From: Bryobacterales bacterium | GTDB lineage: Bacteria > Acidobacteriota > Terriglobia > Bryobacterales > Bryobacteraceae | Reading direction: 5' to 3' | Length of the DNA: 8,046 nt | Assembly: GCA_003132865.1 (NCBI GenBank) | Contig: PKYZ01000219.1 | Span: forward strand, 4,767-12,812 | Part shown: positions 6,013 to 8,046 of the stretch, in pieces | Layout: each line of letters opens with the position of its first letter | Numbering within the stretch: position 1 is the stretch's first letter | Position numbers and translations under genes: made by a program | Notes under the pieces: model-generated | Seen by the model: only the letters and a program-made list of their open reading frames with translations | Told to the model about the DNA's origin: nothing | Databases searched by the model: none

Positions 6013-6357
6013 GCAGTCCGCATCTGGCCCACGTTGCGCTCCGGCGCGGCGGACGGCTCATTCTACCAGGCTACGGTGTTCCAGCACCACGGCGCGCGCC
6101 GCTTTGCAGCGGTTCCTCGCTAAGCATTTGCGAAGCACTGGGGGGAAACTGGGGGTACCCTTGGCGCTAAGGATAAGGAATTTGGGTAAATATGGACAAA
6201 CAAAATTTGCTCGATTCCGGGCGCGGCGGAGAAACTCGGGATCTCCAACACCCACGGTGGCTACGTCGTTTGCGCACATGGGGAAACTGAGGATGCTACG
6301 GGAGATTACGGGCAGACGTAGCTTACCGGCATGCCCCAGAGCGGGGACGGTAAATCC
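6013..6357. other. Intergenic gap between convergent genes, no gene found
   Basis: Both the membrane-protein gene (+) and rplQ (-) end into this 345-nt gap, so terminators are expected, but no stem with a T-run was found. Weak candidates are GCTACG/CGTAGC (6295-6300, 6317-6322) and a CCCC/GGGG stem within ACCGTCCCC...CGGT near 6327-6352 (minus strand). A near-repeat ACTGGGGGG and ACTGGGGG occurs at about 6137-6155. A plus-strand frame ending at the TAG at 6319-6321 reads EKLGISNTHGGYVVCAHGE, which looks faintly protein-like, perhaps gene debris; I cannot assign it. Confidence 0.5.
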
Positions 6358-6804
6358 CTACTTTTCTTCTTCCGGCTCGCGGCCTTCGCGGGCGGCGCGC
6401 TCGCGTGCTTCCTTGCGCTTGGCGCGGTCGGCGGCGCGCTTCACCAGCTCGGAACCCACCAGCTCGATCATGGCCTGTTCGGCGCCATCGCCCTTGCGCG
6501 GGCCCAGGCGCACGATGCGGGTGTAGCCGCCGTTGCGCTGGCCGAAACGCGTGGCCAGCGTGTCGAACAGCTTCTTCACCGAAGCGGGCGTGAAGAGCAC
6601 CCGGGCGGCTTCGCGGCGGGCGTGCAGGGTGTCTGCCTTGCCCAGCGTGATCATGCGGTCCACCAGCGGCTTCACGGCTTTGGCCTTGGGCACGGTGGTG
6701 ATGACGCGCTCCTGCTCGATCACGTTGGTGACCAATCCCCGCAGCAGGGATTTGCGGGCGGCTCCGTCCCGCTTCAGCTTATATCCGGCTACTCTATGTC
6801 GCAT
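6358..6804 (-). CDS. rplQ: 50S ribosomal protein L17 (148 aa)
   Basis: This is the large-subunit protein bL17, which sits near the exit-tunnel side of the 50S particle. The family N-terminus MRHRVAGYKLKRDGAARKSL is followed by the conserved core LLRGLVTNVIEQERVITTVPKAKAVKPLVDR in order. The closing GGYTRIVRLGPRKGDGAEQA and MIELV follow. Beyond the usual end there is a charged tail of about 30 residues (VKRAADRAKRKEARERAARE, then GREPEEEK), making it longer than the E. coli protein (127 aa); such tails are common in some phyla. The ATG at 6804 is chosen over an in-frame TTG eight codons upstream, because the family starts at MRH and an AAAAGG lies 8 nt upstream. It is the last gene of the alpha operon, 63 nt after rpoA. 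Confidence 0.97.
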   Translation of the reverse strand: MRHRVAGYKLKRDGAARKSLLRGLVTNVIEQERVITTVPKAKAVKPLVDRMITLGKADTLHARREAARVLFTPASVKKLFDTLATRFGQRNGGYTRIVRLGPRKGDGAEQAMIELVGSELVKRAADRAKRKEARERAAREGREPEEEK

Positions 6805-6830
6805 CTGGTTAACCTTTTCCTTGGTCAAGC

Positions 6831-6854
6831 GGGGCGGCCTGGGAGGCCGTCCCC
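6831..6854 (-). other. GC-rich intercistronic hairpin between rpoA and rplQ
   Basis: GGGGCGGCCT (6831-6840) pairs with AGGCCG plus CCCC (6844-6849, 6851-6854), leaving one bulged base and a 3-nt loop. This gives a 10-bp, nearly all-GC stem. In the minus-strand mRNA it falls between the rpoA stop and the rplQ ribosome binding site. No T-run follows, so full termination is unlikely. Processing or translational uncoupling is possible (inference). Confidence 0.55.
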
Positions 6855-6867
6855 CTGGCCCGTCCTG

Positions 6868-7914
6868 CTATAACTGGTCCTGATCGGTGCGCAGTTCTTC
6901 GTCGTCGAGTTCCGGCATGCTGCCGGCGGGTTGCGGCGGCGGCGCCACCAGACGGCCATGCGGATCGACCCGCATGCCCAGCGACAGACCCATGTTGGCC
7001 AGAATTTCCTTGATCTCATTCAGCGATTTGCGGCCGAAATTCTTGGTGCGCAACATCTCGGCTTCGGTCTTCTGCACCAGCTCGCCGATGGTTTGAATGT
7101 TGGCGTTCTTGAGGCAGTTGTACGAGCGGACGCTGAGCTCCAGCTCCTCGACGGAGCGGTTCAGGATCTCGCCCATCTTGTCCATGCCGTGCTCGGAGAC
7201 ATCCTCGGAGGCCTCGGGCAGTTCCTCGAAGTTGATGAAGATGGACATGTGGTCCTTGAGCAGCTTGGCGGCGTAGCCGATGGCGTCCTGGGGGGAAACC
7301 GCGCCGTTGGTCCAGACTTCGAGCGTGAGTTTGTCGTAATCGGTCATCTGGCCGAGACGGGCGGCTTCCACCGCGAAGTTCACCTTGCGCACCGGCGAAT
7401 GCACGGAATCGATGGGGATGTAGCCGAGGGCCAGGTCTTCGTCGAAGTTCTTGTCGGCGCTGACGTAGCCGCGGCCGCTCTTGAGACGCATTTCGACGTT
7501 GAGCTTGCCGCCTTCGCTGACGGTGGCCAGGTGCAGGTTGCGGTCCAGCACTTCCACGTCCTGGTCGGTCTGGATCTGGGAGCTCATGACTTCGCCCGCG
7601 TGATCCACGGACAGGTGCACGGTCTTGATACTCTCGCCCATGATCTTGAAAGGGATCTGTTTCAGGTTGAGAATGATGTCGGTGGCGTCCTCGACCACAC
7701 CGGGGATGGGGCTGAATTCGTGCTCCACGCCCTCGATGCGGACCGCCGTGATGGCCGCACCCTCGATGGAGCTGAGCAGGATGCGGCGCAAGCTATTGCC
7801 GATGGTGGTGCCGAAGCCGCGTTGAAACGGCTGGGCGGTGAACATGCCATACCGTTCCGTGAGGGTTTCGGTATTGGCAACCAGTCTTTTGGGTTTCTGA
7901 AAGCCCTTGAACAT
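6868..7914 (-). CDS. rpoA: DNA-directed RNA polymerase subunit alpha (348 aa)
   Basis: The alpha dimer nucleates assembly of RNA polymerase, and its C-terminal domain contacts UP elements and activators. The N-terminal domain covers about residues 1-232 and includes the dimerisation signature [18 protein letters not shown] (32-49). A linker at 233-250 leads to the C-terminal domain (251-314). There the DNA-contacting residues are conserved in VRSYNCLK (R263, N266, C267, K269), followed by [19 protein letters not shown] proline-rich acidic tail (315-348, [18 protein letters not shown]) extends past the usual end. ATG 7914 has AAAAGGAG directly upstream, only 3 nt from the start codon, which is tight. 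Gene order rpsD-rpoA-rplQ is the standard alpha operon. The sequence ([17 protein letters not shown] at the N-terminus) looks acidobacterial to me. Confidence 0.98.
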   Translation of the reverse strand: MFKGFQKPKRLVANTETLTERYGMFTAQPFQRGFGTTIGNSLRRILLSSIEGAAITAVRIEGVEHEFSPIPGVVEDATDIILNLKQIPFKIMGESIKTVHLSVDHAGEVMSSQIQTDQDVEVLDRNLHLATVSEGGKLNVEMRLKSGRGYVSADKNFDEDLALGYIPIDSVHSPVRKVNFAVEAARLGQMTDYDKLTLEVWTNGAVSPQDAIGYAAKLLKDHMSIFINFEELPEASEDVSEHGMDKMGEILNRSVEELELSVRSYNCLKNANIQTIGELVQKTEAEMLRTKNFGRKSLNEIKEILANMGLSLGMRVDPHGRLVAPPPQPAGSMPELDDEELRTDQDQL

Positions 7915-7929
7915 AATCTCCTTTTGAGG

Positions 7930-7967
7930 GTGTCCACACGAGTGTGGACACGGCAGGCACGAGTGCC
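7930..7967 (-). other. Twin hairpins in the rpsD-rpoA gap
   Basis: Two adjacent perfect inverted repeats share the tip CACTCGTG on the mRNA strand. One is GGCAC/GTGCC (7956-7960 with 7963-7967). The other is the 10-bp GTGTCCACAC/GTGTGGACAC (7930-7939 with 7942-7951). The larger stem ends 4 nt before the AAAAGGAG of rpoA (7918-7925), close enough to affect ribosome access. No T-run follows. Possible roles are RNA processing, translational control of rpoA or an r-protein binding site; none is shown. Confidence 0.6.
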
Positions 7968-7977
7968 CGCGCCACGT

Positions 7978-8046
7978 CTACTTTGAATACAATTCCACGA
8001 TGAGTTGTTCGTTCAATTGAATCTGGACCAGTTCTTCGCGCTTGGG
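7978..8046 (-). CDS. rpsD: 30S ribosomal protein S4, C-terminal 22 residues (gene runs off the right edge)
   Basis: On the minus strand the frame reads PKREELVQIQLNEQLIVELY, then SK and a TAG stop. This is the near-invariant C-terminus of uS4 (REE...NEQLIVELYSK). S4 is a primary 16S rRNA binding protein in small-subunit assembly and, in enterobacteria, the translational repressor of the alpha operon. It lies 63 nt upstream of rpoA in the same direction, which confirms the operon. Only the last residues are in the window. Confidence 0.95.
   Translation of the reverse strand, partial: PKREELVQIQLNEQLIVELYSK

Noticed and set aside
6807..6828. TTG start at 6828 for rplQ giving an 8-residue extension
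   Set aside because: The family begins at MRHR and the ATG at 6804 has an AAAAGG site 8 nt upstream.
6931..7986. Long plus-strand open frame (351 codons) opposite rpoA
   Set aside because: It lies wholly antisense to the certain rpoA gene; composition is H/D/G/V-rich as expected for the complement of a GC-rich gene, and no family motif is seen.
1..8046. CRISPR array, tRNA or rRNA gene, intact insertion sequence
   Set aside because: No regularly spaced repeats, no cloverleaf-like sequence and no transposase frame were found on either strand by eye.

Overview
The window is GC-rich bacterial chromosome, and its protein sequences look most like Acidobacteria. The RpoA, L17 and S4 sequences and the kumamolisin-type protease fit that phylum, but this assignment is from memory and no search was run. 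Most genes are on the minus strand. The window opens inside clpB and closes inside rpsD, so both end genes are partial.

Layout from left to right. Positions 1-552 (-) hold the N-terminal part of the ClpB disaggregase. Positions 657-1079 (-) hold an Hsp20 small heat-shock protein with a near-consensus sigma70-type promoter. Hsp20 and ClpB are co-directional and probably form a proteostasis unit: Hsp20 holds aggregating proteins and ClpB, with DnaK, resolubilises them. Positions 1231-1983 (-) encode a TauE/SafE-type membrane permease. Positions 2168-3796 (-) encode a sedolisin (S53, kumamolisin-like) proprotease, followed by a hairpin terminator candidate.

Positions 3797-4917 form an accessory-looking gap with no intact gene. 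It contains a cluster of four TTTCGTT/AACGAAA half-sites around a -10-like box. Directly after it comes what I read as the 5' remnant of a Fic-family gene, broken by an 11-bp tandem duplication and then truncated. Beyond that lie short repeats and unassigned sequence. Positions 4918-6012 (+) encode an unrecognised multi-pass membrane protein with a good ribosome binding site; it is the only intact plus-strand gene.

Positions 6358-8046 (-) carry the 3' end of the alpha ribosomal-protein operon in the order rpsD-rpoA-rplQ: S4, RNA polymerase alpha and L17. Strong RNA hairpins lie in both intercistronic gaps of this operon, and another lies between hsp20 and clpB.

I see no complete new multi-gene system here. 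The items most worth following up are the Fic remnant with its operator-like repeats, the orphan membrane protein, and the intercistronic hairpins. No tRNA, rRNA, CRISPR array or intact mobile element was seen.
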